From Terriglobia bacterium (GTDB lineage Bacteria > Acidobacteriota > Terriglobia > Bryobacterales > Bryobacteraceae): a DNA stretch of 60,425 bases. Within the stretch, counting starts at the first letter, position 1; each line of letters opens with the position of its first letter. The DNA lies in assembly GCA_020073345.1 (NCBI GenBank), contig JAIQFI010000039.1, positions 1 through 60,425 on the forward strand. Direction: 5' to 3'. The position numbers were made by a program, and so were the translations under genes. Shown piece by piece: positions 24,265-32,302 of this stretch. Under the pieces are notes generated by a model, which saw nothing but the letters and a program-made list of their open reading frames with translations, was not told the DNA's origin and made no database searches.

Positions 24265-25284
24265 TCAACGGGCTTTTTTCTTTTCCACGTGACCGTCGAT
24301 CCAGGTCAGAATCAGGTCGGCGAGCTGGTCGCTATTCCGGTCCTGCATCAGCATGTGGCTGTTGCCCTTGATTCCCATCTTGGGCAGATACATCATCTCC
24401 GCATCGCCGCCTTTGTCCTTCACCTGCTGCACGAACTTATTGCAGCTTTCGAGCGAACTGGCCCAGTTCGCCGGTCCGCCCTGAACGTCGCCCAGGTGAT
24501 CGCCGAACATCACCAGCGTGGGGATTTTCGCGATGGTCGCAATCTCCGCGGGCTTCAGCTCCGGGCAGGGCATCTCGATCGAGATCAGACCTTTGATACC
24601 GGTGGGATCGACCAGCGCGGCCTGCTCCGGGAAGAACCCCGATTCGGAATGCCCCATGAGCACCGCTCCGTTCAGCTTCACCGCCAGCGCCGCCATGTTC
24701 TTCAACGTAGGATTTGGATTGGGCAGGGTCGAGTTCAGGTCCGGGATCATCTGTTTGTAGAGCTCATCCACGGCCTCGATGGGAAATTGCCCATCCGGGA
24801 ACGGCTCGCCAAACTTGGGGCCGAAGCGGAACACCGTCCAGGCCGTCTGGTGCGACGCCGCCAGAACGTTGGGCAACTGGCTGGGCGGCATCGTTCCGGC
24901 TTTTACAGCATTGAGCGTGCTGGGATCGAAGCCGGAGCGCGCCCGCGAGGACTGATCGGCCAGGTACACCGGACGGTCTTTACGAACGAAATACTCGTTC
25001 CATCCCATGCGCCCGTCCGGAGTGGTCTCCCAGGTCTTGCTACTCAGGCAGCACCCGTGGACCATCACCACGGGAACGTGCTGCGCGCCGTTCATCGGGA
25101 TCTGATACTGCACGTACATCTGGTTAATGGTGATTTCGCCCGTGCCAAAGCCCCCGCGGCCAGCTACCGAGGGCAGGGTCTTCGACTCGCCGCCCACGAA
25201 GAAGCTACCCTGGCTGGCCAGCGTCAGCGGCTTCTGGGCCATTGCCAGCGACGTCAAAGTCAGTGTCCATACGAAGAGTTTCAT
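24265..25284 (-). CDS. Secreted alpha/beta hydrolase
   Basis: The start at ATG 25284 overlaps the upstream stop as ATGA and opens a signal peptide (MKLFVWTLTLTSLAMA), so the longer frame is rejected. There are 339 residues. The oxyanion region is VVMVHGCCLSSKTWE (~72-86). The nucleophile elbow is LMGHSESGFFPEQ with Ser 213. A later MFGDHLGD may hold the acid, and GNSHMLMQDRNSDQLADL the His. It is probably a periplasmic esterase; a Cys-Cys pair follows the HG motif. Its sister gene upstream is also secreted. Confidence 0.78.
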   Translation of the reverse strand: MKLFVWTLTLTSLAMAQKPLTLASQGSFFVGGESKTLPSVAGRGGFGTGEITINQMYVQYQIPMNGAQHVPVVMVHGCCLSSKTWETTPDGRMGWNEYFVRKDRPVYLADQSSRARSGFDPSTLNAVKAGTMPPSQLPNVLAASHQTAWTVFRFGPKFGEPFPDGQFPIEAVDELYKQMIPDLNSTLPNPNPTLKNMAALAVKLNGAVLMGHSESGFFPEQAALVDPTGIKGLISIEMPCPELKPAEIATIAKIPTLVMFGDHLGDVQGGPANWASSLESCNKFVQQVKDKGGDAEMMYLPKMGIKGNSHMLMQDRNSDQLADLILTWIDGHVEKKKAR

Positions 25285-25877
25285 TTGGCCATCCCTTTCC
25301 ATTCCTCGATTTTGATTCTCGCCAGAACGCCGCTCGGACCAAAAACCAGCGCCTCGCCGTCCTCCAGGCGCTCGGTTGATTGCGGAAACGCGCGCGACAT
25401 ATTCGGCATGTGCGTCACGATGAGAGTGTTGGCGCCCTTCGGCAACTCCGTTACTTTTTTGCGCAGCCAACTAGCCTGCGCTTCCGTCCCGCCCTGCATG
25501 CTCTGGCCGTTGTCGCCCAGCTCAGGAAAGGCCTGGGGATTTCCGAACTGCGCATAGCGGATGGTCTCGAGCGCACGATAGGTTGGGCTGGTGAGCACGG
25601 CGCCGATAGGAATCTTCAGATCGCGCAGAGCCTTGCCCATGGCGGTCGCGCTATCGCGGCCTTCTTTGTCCAACTGTCGCTCGGGCTTGACGTTGTCCGG
25701 ATTGGCAGTGGCTTTGTCGGGCACCTCGCGCGGCGAACTGGCATGGCGCATCACGATGACATAGCCGCCTTGCCGCAAGGCTTTGACCAGCTCTTGGCCC
25801 TGCAACTGTTGGGGCACTTGTTGCGAACTCGCGGCGGATGCCAGCAGGAACGAAAGGAGGAAAAGTGTCCGTGTCAC
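25281..25877 (-). CDS. Secreted histidine-phosphatase family protein
   Basis: A 198-residue protein with a signal peptide (MTRTLFLLSFLLASAASS). The phosphatase core has the VMRHASSP catalytic loop (Arg 44, His 45), TSPTYRALETIRYAQFG with a second Arg, and TLIVTHMPNMSRAF with the second catalytic His. This is the branch-2-like phosphoglycerate-mutase fold, exported. It lies 15 bp after apaG, and its stop overlaps the hydrolase start. The substrate is unknown; a phospho-ester scavenging pair with the hydrolase is possible. Confidence 0.83.
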   Translation of the reverse strand: MTRTLFLLSFLLASAASSQQVPQQLQGQELVKALRQGGYVIVMRHASSPREVPDKATANPDNVKPERQLDKEGRDSATAMGKALRDLKIPIGAVLTSPTYRALETIRYAQFGNPQAFPELGDNGQSMQGGTEAQASWLRKKVTELPKGANTLIVTHMPNMSRAFPQSTERLEDGEALVFGPSGVLARIKIEEWKGMAK

Positions 25878-25892
25878 ACGGATATTGTACTG

Positions 25893-26306
25893 CTAGTGAA
25901 TGGTCTGCTTGGCCCGCAGCGCGAAGGGCGCGATCTCGATATCGAACTGCTCCCCGCCCGGCCGGAGCATCTGGTAGGTGCCGCGCATCATGCCGGTGGG
26001 TGTCGGAAGGGGGCACCACGACGAGTATTTGTACGATTCGCCGGGCGCCAGGACCGGTTGTTCGCCGACCACACCCGGGCCTTTCACTTCTTCGACGTGA
26101 TCAAGGCCATTGGTGATGATCCAGTGCCGGCTCACCAGCTGCACTGTCTGGTCACTCTGATTGGTGATGCGGACGGTGTACTGAAACACCCAGTCATTGT
26201 GCAGTGGGCGCGAGTTTTCGGGCGCATACCGGCACAACACCTCCACGCGTATGCCGTTGGTGACGGCTTCGGACATCGGAGCGGTTTCCCGGTATAAATT
26301 CGGCAT
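25893..26306 (-). CDS. apaG: ApaG-domain protein
   Basis: ATG 26306 has GAGG eight bases upstream and gives 137 residues, close to the usual ApaG length of 125-130. Core blocks are VEVLCRYAPENSRP, FQYTVRITNQSDQTVQLVSR, HWIITNGLDHVEEVKGPGVV, GEQPVLAPGESYKYSSWCPL and PTGMMRGTYQML. ApaG is a fibronectin-III-like fold linked to Ap4A/Mg-Co phenotypes in enterics; its biochemical role is unsettled. It is the first gene of the apaG, phosphatase, hydrolase group and is divergent from the second TonB receptor. Confidence 0.93.
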   Translation of the reverse strand: MPNLYRETAPMSEAVTNGIRVEVLCRYAPENSRPLHNDWVFQYTVRITNQSDQTVQLVSRHWIITNGLDHVEEVKGPGVVGEQPVLAPGESYKYSSWCPLPTPTGMMRGTYQMLRPGGEQFDIEIAPFALRAKQTIH

Positions 26307-26374
26307 GATGGAACCCTCAGGATAGCAGGCCCGTCCATTCAACAACGCCCCGATTGGGGATAATGGAGGCCAAT

Positions 26375-28696
26375 ATGAATCTGCGCTCTGCCCTTCCATG
26401 CGGCCTCGCGCTCTGGTTCGCCTCTGCGCTTGGTCTTGCGCAAATAGACCCAGGCGAAGTGCGCGGCCGCGTGGTCAGCTCGCGCGACAATGAGCCGATC
26501 GGCTTGGCCCAGGTCCAGCTCCAGATCCCGGGCACGCCGACGACCGCGCCGGCCAACACAGCGTTCCGCGCGGTCACTGGTCCGGATGGGACCTTCAGCA
26601 TCACCGGCGTCCCTCCCGGCAACTACGTGCTGCAGACGACCACTGTAGATTACTACCTGGTCCGGCAGGAATTTACTCTGGCCGCGGGGGAATCCAAGAA
26701 CTTCGATGTCGTGCTGACTTCTTCGATGGAGCGTAAGCAAACCGTGGTGGTTTCCGCCGGCGCCTTCGGAGCCACTCCGGAGCCTTCGGCGTCGGCCATC
26801 ACCTTGGAGGGTGAGGAACGCAAGAACCTGGCCAGCGTGCTGGCAGACGATCCGCTGCGAGCCGTGCAGAGTCTGCCGGGTGTGACTTCCAACAACGACT
26901 TCGACTCGGAGTTCTCGCTGCGCGGCGCGCCCTTCGACCGCGTTGGTCTGTACCTGGACGGCGTGCTGCTGCATTCGCCCTTCCACACCACCGACGGCCA
27001 AAGCGGCGACGGTTCCCTGACCATCTTCAATGGCGACATCACCGACGACATGACGTTGTACGAAGGCGCGTGGCCGGTCCGTTATTCCGACCGTACCGCC
27101 GGGATTCTGGCTGTCGACACCAGGGAAGGTAGTCGCGAGCAGATTCAGGGACGGCTGACAGCCAGCGCTTCGAACGCCGGCGGACTTTTTGAGGGGCCTC
27201 TGGGCAAGAAGCAGCGCGGAAGCTGGATCGTGTCGTTCCGCAAGAGCTATCTGGACTACATCCTTAACCGGATCGATTTCGGCGACCAACCACCCCTGGC
27301 TTTCGGGTTCACCGACGGCGAAGCCCGCCTTACGTATGATCTGACGCCCAAGCACACCATCAGCCTGAGCAACGTGGAAGGCGCCTCCGGCGTCGACCGG
27401 ACCGCCTTTCAGAGCGAGCTGGGCCCGAACACGGTGATGACCAGCGGCTTCCGTTTCACGCTGCTCAACCTGGGGTCCCGTTACGCTCCCAACCAGCGCG
27501 TACTGATCACCAATCATCTGGCGTGGTCGCGGGAGCGCGGCGATGTGGAGAATCGGGACAACGCCCCGCTGAACAACCAAGCCTACGGCGAGTGGACCTG
27601 GCATGGCGATATCAGCTTGTCTTGGTCGTCTGACAAACCCGGAAAGAACACGCTGGACTTCGGCGGCTTGTTCCGGCAACTGCGGCAGAAGGGTTCCACC
27701 CTCCAGTTCGTATTCACGCCGGTGCAAGTGCCGTCGCAGGACGTCTTCCGCGGATCCGGACATAGGGCCGGCGCGTATGCGCAGCAATCTTACGGATTCT
27801 TTTCGGAGCGGATTCGCCTCTCCGCGGGGGTGCGTCAGGACGAATTCAGCGAGAGCCCCGTACAGGTCACTTCGCCCTATGCCAGCGCGTCGTTCACACC
27901 TGTTACGAAAACGCATATTCTACTGGACTGGGGTCAGTACGCCCAGTTCCCGGAATTAAATCAGATCTTCTCGACCTTCGCGCATGTTCCGCTCCTGCCG
28001 GAGAGGGCGACTCATTATGAGGCCGTGGTGGAGCAAACGCTGGACGAGCGCACGCGCGTCCGTGTGGAGTTCTACGACCGGCAGGACCGCGACCTGCTGG
28101 CGCGCCCTTTGCTGGATCCCCGCCTCCTCCTGGATGGAAGCATTTTCAACGCGGCGCCCAACGCGCCTTTGCACAATTCGGAGCGCGGCTATTCGCGAGG
28201 TGCGCAGATCTTTCTCCAGCGGCGGTCGGCCAACGGATTCACCGGATGGATTTCCTACGCCTACGGCCGCACGATGATCAGCGATGGCGATTTAGGCGTG
28301 AGCTTCCCATCCGACTACGACCAGCGGCACACCTTCAACGCGTATGTCAGCCGCCGCCTGCGCCCCACCATCAATGTCAGCGCGCGCTTCACCTACGGCA
28401 GTGGCATGCCCTTTCCGGCCTTCTATCGTCAGGATGGGACTGCTTACTTTCTGACGGCGAACCGCAACGGTTTGCGCGCTCCCAATTACCAGCGCACAGA
28501 CTTGCGAATGAATAAAGCCTACGTGCACAAGAAGACCAAGGCGACGCTCTTCGCCGAGGTCATCAATCTGACCAATCACCACAATCGCGATTTCGATTCG
28601 CCGGGTCCTTACGATAACCTCACGGGGCGGACGTATCCTAACTTTTTCAGCATGTTCCCCATTCTGCCATCGGCTGGGATGGTGTTCGAGTTCTGA
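26375..28696 (+). CDS. TonB-dependent receptor with carboxypeptidase-like N-domain (second)
   Basis: ATG 26375 has GGAGG five bases upstream and a GATAAT -10-like box before that. There are 773 residues: a signal peptide to ~Ala 24, a carboxypeptidase-regulatory-like domain (~30-115; VRGRVVSSRDNEPIGLAQV), a plug (~125-245; DPLRAVQSLPGVTSNNDFDS, FSLRGAPFDRVGLYLDGVLL) and a barrel ending SAGMVFEF with terminal Phe. FSLRGxxFDRVGLYLDG is typical of receptors importing large or complexed ligands. The ligand is unknown. The long frame on the opposite strand (26339-27916) is a shadow. Confidence 0.9.
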   Translation: MNLRSALPCGLALWFASALGLAQIDPGEVRGRVVSSRDNEPIGLAQVQLQIPGTPTTAPANTAFRAVTGPDGTFSITGVPPGNYVLQTTTVDYYLVRQEFTLAAGESKNFDVVLTSSMERKQTVVVSAGAFGATPEPSASAITLEGEERKNLASVLADDPLRAVQSLPGVTSNNDFDSEFSLRGAPFDRVGLYLDGVLLHSPFHTTDGQSGDGSLTIFNGDITDDMTLYEGAWPVRYSDRTAGILAVDTREGSREQIQGRLTASASNAGGLFEGPLGKKQRGSWIVSFRKSYLDYILNRIDFGDQPPLAFGFTDGEARLTYDLTPKHTISLSNVEGASGVDRTAFQSELGPNTVMTSGFRFTLLNLGSRYAPNQRVLITNHLAWSRERGDVENRDNAPLNNQAYGEWTWHGDISLSWSSDKPGKNTLDFGGLFRQLRQKGSTLQFVFTPVQVPSQDVFRGSGHRAGAYAQQSYGFFSERIRLSAGVRQDEFSESPVQVTSPYASASFTPVTKTHILLDWGQYAQFPELNQIFSTFAHVPLLPERATHYEAVVEQTLDERTRVRVEFYDRQDRDLLARPLLDPRLLLDGSIFNAAPNAPLHNSERGYSRGAQIFLQRRSANGFTGWISYAYGRTMISDGDLGVSFPSDYDQRHTFNAYVSRRLRPTINVSARFTYGSGMPFPAFYRQDGTAYFLTANRNGLRAPNYQRTDLRMNKAYVHKKTKATLFAEVINLTNHHNRDFDSPGPYDNLTGRTYPNFFSMFPILPSAGMVFEF

Positions 28697-28742
28697 TCGT
28701 CCACAGGGAAAGCGCGCGGATGTTCCGAGCCGGCTTCGGCAG

Positions 28743-31046
28743 TTATTTTGTGAGCACCGGTATGGTCGTGAGGGTGCCGTCGTTCCTGGCTCGCAGCCCG
28801 ATGGCGCTGATCTTGGCGCCCGGCGGGACGACGAACTCCACCATGCCTCGCTTGTTTGCGGTCAGAGCATAGTTGGTCGGCAGCATGAACGAGGTATGCC
28901 CACGGCTCCCTAGATTGATCGACGCGGTTTGCAGCAGCGTGCCGGCGTCATCGTATATTCGCACGGTCACATTCGCTGCCGCGGCGTCCAGGTTCGCCAG
29001 CGCCACTCCGGTTGTCAGACCGTTCGTATCGTCAAATACCAACACGAAGCTACTCGGAGTACGCGCTTCCAGTGGCACTGAGGCTTCCTGGCCAAATGTG
29101 GTCCAACGGAAGATCTCAAACCCACTGATATTACCGGTGGTCGTCAACTGCGCCGAGCCAACCACCAATGCCAGTGCTTCCTGGGCCTGGGTGTTGACTA
29201 CCAGCATCCCTCCAGCCGCCAGCGTTTGCGTTAATGCCTCCGTCGTGACCATCGTCCCCGATTGCGGGAGGAGCAGCGGCACCGGAAGCGCGTTCCCGTT
29301 TTCGTCGAAGAAGCTCAACGTGAACTGCGCCGATACATTGCCCGTGTTGACCAGGTAGAACACGCTCGTCCAGCCGCCGTGGTACGCCACGTGCGTGATG
29401 GCGCCGCCGCTGGTGTCGACGTTGGCCAGGACCGGCAACGTCGTCAGCGCCGCGCCGTTGGCGCGCAAGCCTAGCACGCTGATTTGGCCGCCGGGAGGTA
29501 TATCGAACTCGATGGTGCCGCGCTTGTTGTTTGTCACAGGAAATCCCAGCTGCGGGTCATTCAGCATGAACGACGTGTGCCCCAGCGCGCTTAAGGGAAT
29601 CGTTGGATTGCCGATCTGCGTTCCCGTGTTGTCTCGTATGATGACCGGCACGTTTTGTACCTGTGCCGAGAGACTGGCGACCGCCACTCCCGTGGTGAGC
29701 GGGGCGGTGTTATCGAACGCCAGAATATACTTACTTGCGTTCCGTGTTTCGAGGGGCACCACGGCGTTCCATTTAAGCTTCGGATTGGAGAAGATTCCGA
29801 ATCCACTCACGAGACCGCTGCTGAGCAGTTGCCCCGAGCCGATCAGCGTAGCGGCGTTATCTGGACCGGTGCTTTCCATCACTAGCTGCGCATTCGCGTT
29901 GAGCGTGCGATCGAGCGTCGAAGCCAGTTCCGGATCCGCGGGAGGCAATTGGGGAAACGTCAGCGGCATCACCAGCGGATTGCCGTTGTTATCGGAGAAA
30001 TTCATCTGCACTTGCGCCGGGGTGGTTCCCAGATTCACAGCGTCGAGTGTCATCGCCCACGTTCCTCCGGAGACGATCTGCCCGATGGATCCGACGGGGA
30101 AGATGCCGCTCACTCTTCCGATCTTGCTCCCAAGGAACTCTGTGAACCAGAGGGCGCCATCTGGACCAACGGTGAGCTCAAAGGGCTGACTAGCAGCCGT
30201 TGGCACAGGGAACTCGGTAATGACGCCAGCCGTGGTGATGCGTCCGATCTTGTTCCCAAGCTGCTCCGCGAACCAGAGGGCGCCGTCTGGACCAGCGATG
30301 ATCCCATAGGGTCCACTAGCAAGCGTTGGCACAGGGAACTCGGTGATGACGCCGGCTGTGGTGATGCGTCCGATCTTGTTCCCACCACGACCCTCCGTGA
30401 ACCAGAGGGCGCCGTCTGGACCAGCGGTGATCCCTAAGGGCCCACCAGGGACTGTCGGCACAGGGAACTCGGTAATGACGCCGCCTGTGGTAATGCGTCC
30501 AATCTTATTTCCAGTTTGCTCTACAAACCAGAGGGCGCCGTCTGGACCACTCGTGATCTCACTGGGCAGACTACTAGGTGTTGGCACAGAGAACTCGGTC
30601 ATGACGCCGGCTGTGGTGATGCGTCCGATTTTGCCAGAAGCCTCCGCGAACCAGAGGGCGCCGTCTGGACCAGATGTGAGCCCACCGAGCTGACCAAGCG
30701 TTGGCACTGGGAACTCGGTAACAACGCCGGCTGTGGTGATGCGCCCGATCTTGTTCCCAGAATACTCCGTGAACCAGAGGGCGCCGTCTGGGCCAGATGT
30801 GAGCCCATAGGGATCACTGCGAGGCGTTGGAACGAGGAATTCGGTAAAGACGCCGGCTGTGGTGATGCGTCCAATGTTTGGCCCATGTTGTTCTGTAAAC
30901 CAGAGAGCGCCATCTGGGCCAGTCGTGATCGTGGAGGGGATGCTAGCAGCCTTCGGCACGGAGTACTCGATCATGCTGACCGTGTTCGCAGCCTGCTGGG
31001 CACTGGCGGCAAGAGTGCAGCCAAGTAATACGCACAGGATCCTCAT
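28743..31046 (-). CDS. Secreted seven-bladed Vgb-like propeller protein
   Basis: ATG 31046 has GGAGG five bases upstream and a signal peptide (MRILCVLLGCTLAASAQ). Residues ~25-330 are seven near-identical ~42-residue repeats with GPDGALWFTE and KIGRITTAGVITEFPVPT, the virginiamycin-B-lyase (streptogramin lyase) propeller. The remaining ~435 residues are two copies of an Acidobacteria-type beta domain (compare ALGHTSFMLN with SRGHTSFMLP, and NKRGTIEFDIPPGGQISVLG with NKRGMVEFVVPPGAKISAIG). 767 residues in all. Lyase activity is not implied; most such proteins are extracellular and uncharacterised. Confidence 0.82.
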   Translation of the reverse strand: MRILCVLLGCTLAASAQQAANTVSMIEYSVPKAASIPSTITTGPDGALWFTEQHGPNIGRITTAGVFTEFLVPTPRSDPYGLTSGPDGALWFTEYSGNKIGRITTAGVVTEFPVPTLGQLGGLTSGPDGALWFAEASGKIGRITTAGVMTEFSVPTPSSLPSEITSGPDGALWFVEQTGNKIGRITTGGVITEFPVPTVPGGPLGITAGPDGALWFTEGRGGNKIGRITTAGVITEFPVPTLASGPYGIIAGPDGALWFAEQLGNKIGRITTAGVITEFPVPTAASQPFELTVGPDGALWFTEFLGSKIGRVSGIFPVGSIGQIVSGGTWAMTLDAVNLGTTPAQVQMNFSDNNGNPLVMPLTFPQLPPADPELASTLDRTLNANAQLVMESTGPDNAATLIGSGQLLSSGLVSGFGIFSNPKLKWNAVVPLETRNASKYILAFDNTAPLTTGVAVASLSAQVQNVPVIIRDNTGTQIGNPTIPLSALGHTSFMLNDPQLGFPVTNNKRGTIEFDIPPGGQISVLGLRANGAALTTLPVLANVDTSGGAITHVAYHGGWTSVFYLVNTGNVSAQFTLSFFDENGNALPVPLLLPQSGTMVTTEALTQTLAAGGMLVVNTQAQEALALVVGSAQLTTTGNISGFEIFRWTTFGQEASVPLEARTPSSFVLVFDDTNGLTTGVALANLDAAAANVTVRIYDDAGTLLQTASINLGSRGHTSFMLPTNYALTANKRGMVEFVVPPGAKISAIGLRARNDGTLTTIPVLTK
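30108..30990 (-). repeat. Seven tandem ~126-bp coding repeats
   Basis: Within the Vgb-like gene the blades are conserved at DNA level: a block reading (on the plus strand) CCAGAGGGCGCCGTCTGGACC recurs every ~126 bp with few changes, together with GTGGTGATGCGTCCGATCTT. The last repeat, nearest the C-terminal domain, is partial at its end. Such similarity suggests recent expansion or gene conversion between blades. Confidence 0.85.
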
Positions 31047-31178
31047 CTTTGCCTCCATGGCGCACGATGGGTTGTAGTCTTCCCGTTCCAGCGCATCTTT
31101 CCTCTTTTCGGTTGGTGCATCTGAGAGGCCAATGTGGATTTGTAAACCGATTCGCTGCGTTTAGGCGCTGTTGCTGCT

Positions 31179-31688
31179 GTGACGCTCAGCTTGATTGCGC
31201 CTTTTGGCCCAGAGGGAATGGATGGCCGTGCATCCAGAGGCTATTTCCTCGGACCGCTGGTGCCCGACTCCATGAATCCGGGTAGCGTTCCGATCATGAG
31301 CTCGCCTGAAGTCCGCAAGTGTGACCTGGAGCTTCATTGTATGGACCTGGCTGAACAGCGCGTCGGCTTGGAGCCGGTGCAACTGGTTCACGCGGCCCTG
31401 GTGCTCGAACACGCGGGGGCCGGTCTATGTCTCGAGAACGCGTTATCCCTGGTGGCTCCCGGTGGTGCCTTGTCGGTGGTGCTGCAGCTGCCCACGGAGC
31501 TCGATCACAACGTGGGCGCGAGCCGCTTTCCCGCGATGCAGACGCTGAAGTCTCATTTCACGCTGGTGGATCCTTTGTGGTTCCGCGAGACGCTCCTACA
31601 ATATGACTTCCGCCTGACATACGAGGCACGCCGCTCGCTGCCCGCCGGAAAAGGTTTTTGGATGGGTGTTTTTTCGATGGAGCGCTGA
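31179..31688 (+). pseudogene. Methyltransferase-like fragment lacking the SAM-binding N-terminus
   Basis: The frame from GTG 31179 encodes 169 residues. From about residue 47 it looks like the C-terminal half of a small class I methyltransferase: CDLELHCMDLAEQRVGLEPV, QLVHAALVLEHAG, LSLVAPGGALSVVLQLP, and a C-terminal GKGFWMGVFSMER strand. The usual N-terminal GxGxG motif is absent; the first ~46 residues do not resemble a Rossmann strand, and no better frame is seen upstream. It is either a decayed gene with a 5' deletion or a divergent short protein. The 31047-31178 stretch holds nothing that I can support. Confidence 0.4.
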
Positions 31689-31719
31689 AACCCTCGCCGC
31701 GCCATGTTAATCTCTAACT

Positions 31720-31791
31720 AGCCCGCAAAGGGCGCGGCGGCTCCCTGCAGGCGAACACGTAACGATGCCGCCGTGCTCCGTTTTGCGGGCT
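31720..31791 (+). promoter_or_regulatory. Structured leader upstream of fur
   Basis: A 10-bp perfect outer helix (AGCCCGCAAA at 31720-31729 with TTTGCGGGCT at 31782-31791) encloses a 10-bp inner helix (31732-31741 with 31767-31776, one G-U pair), separated by a small internal loop and capped by a 25-nt loop. The 5' strand can instead fold on itself as GCCC-GCAAA-GGGC (31721-31733), so the two forms are exclusive, as in a switch. There is no T-run behind it. It ends 16 bp before the fur start codon. I could not match it to a known riboswitch class. Confidence 0.5.
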
Positions 31792-31807
31792 GACAGGTAG
31801 AAGAGCC

Positions 31808-32302
31808 ATGGCCAGCTCCGGCATCCAGGATTCGTTACGCGAGCGCGGGGTTCGCCTCACGCGCCAGCGGCGTCTGCTCCTCGATCTGATCGACAACTCG
31901 GGCCTGCATCTGGACGCCGACACGCTGTATCAGATGGCCAAGGAAAAAGATCCCAAGCTCAATCGCGTCACGGTCTATCGCACGCTCAAACTGCTCAAGC
32001 AAGGCGGCCTGGTGGACGAGCTGGATCTGGCCCATTTCGAAAGCGAAAAGCATTACTACGAGACTCGCCTGAAGCAGGAGCACGCGCATATCATCTGCCT
32101 GCGCTGCGGCCGCGTCGAGGAATTTTTCGGCGAACAGCTCCAGGCTGTCCGCGGCCAGGTCCAGTCGCAATTCGGATTCGAGATCGCCTTCGCGCGCACC
32201 GAAATCGGTGGATACTGCTCGCACTGCCAAGCCTTGCGTGCAAAAGAAGACCTTCGCGCAAAAGACGACTTGCAGGCACACGGAGTGAAGCAGGCCGTCT
32301 GA
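31808..32302 (+). CDS. fur: Fur-family transcriptional regulator
   Basis: A 164-residue protein. The N-terminal winged helix is GVRLTRQRRLLLDLIDNSG to LNRVTVYRTLKLLKQGGLV. The dimerisation and metal domain has EHAHIICLRCGRVEEFF, and the structural zinc site is Cys 97/100 with Cys 137/140. Whether it senses iron, zinc or peroxide cannot be decided from sequence; 'Fur/PerR-like' is safest. The C-terminal tail has an imperfect repeat (LRAKEDLRAKDDLQA). It lies behind the structured leader and its stop overlaps the next start codon by one base (TGATG). Confidence 0.9.
   Translation: MASSGIQDSLRERGVRLTRQRRLLLDLIDNSGLHLDADTLYQMAKEKDPKLNRVTVYRTLKLLKQGGLVDELDLAHFESEKHYYETRLKQEHAHIICLRCGRVEEFFGEQLQAVRGQVQSQFGFEIAFARTEIGGYCSHCQALRAKEDLRAKDDLQAHGVKQAV

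Noticed and set aside
24148-25557. 469-residue plus-strand frame over the hydrolase and phosphatase genes
   Set aside because: Antisense to two genes with intact catalytic motifs and an ATGA junction.
26339-27916. 525-residue open frame on the minus strand over the second TonB receptor
   Set aside because: It is antisense to a receptor with complete domains and a good ribosome-binding site. Its sequence has no domain logic; high GC makes such long shadows common here.
30108-30990. Repeat block as CRISPR or satellite DNA
   Set aside because: The ~126-bp period is in frame and encodes propeller blades, without spacers.
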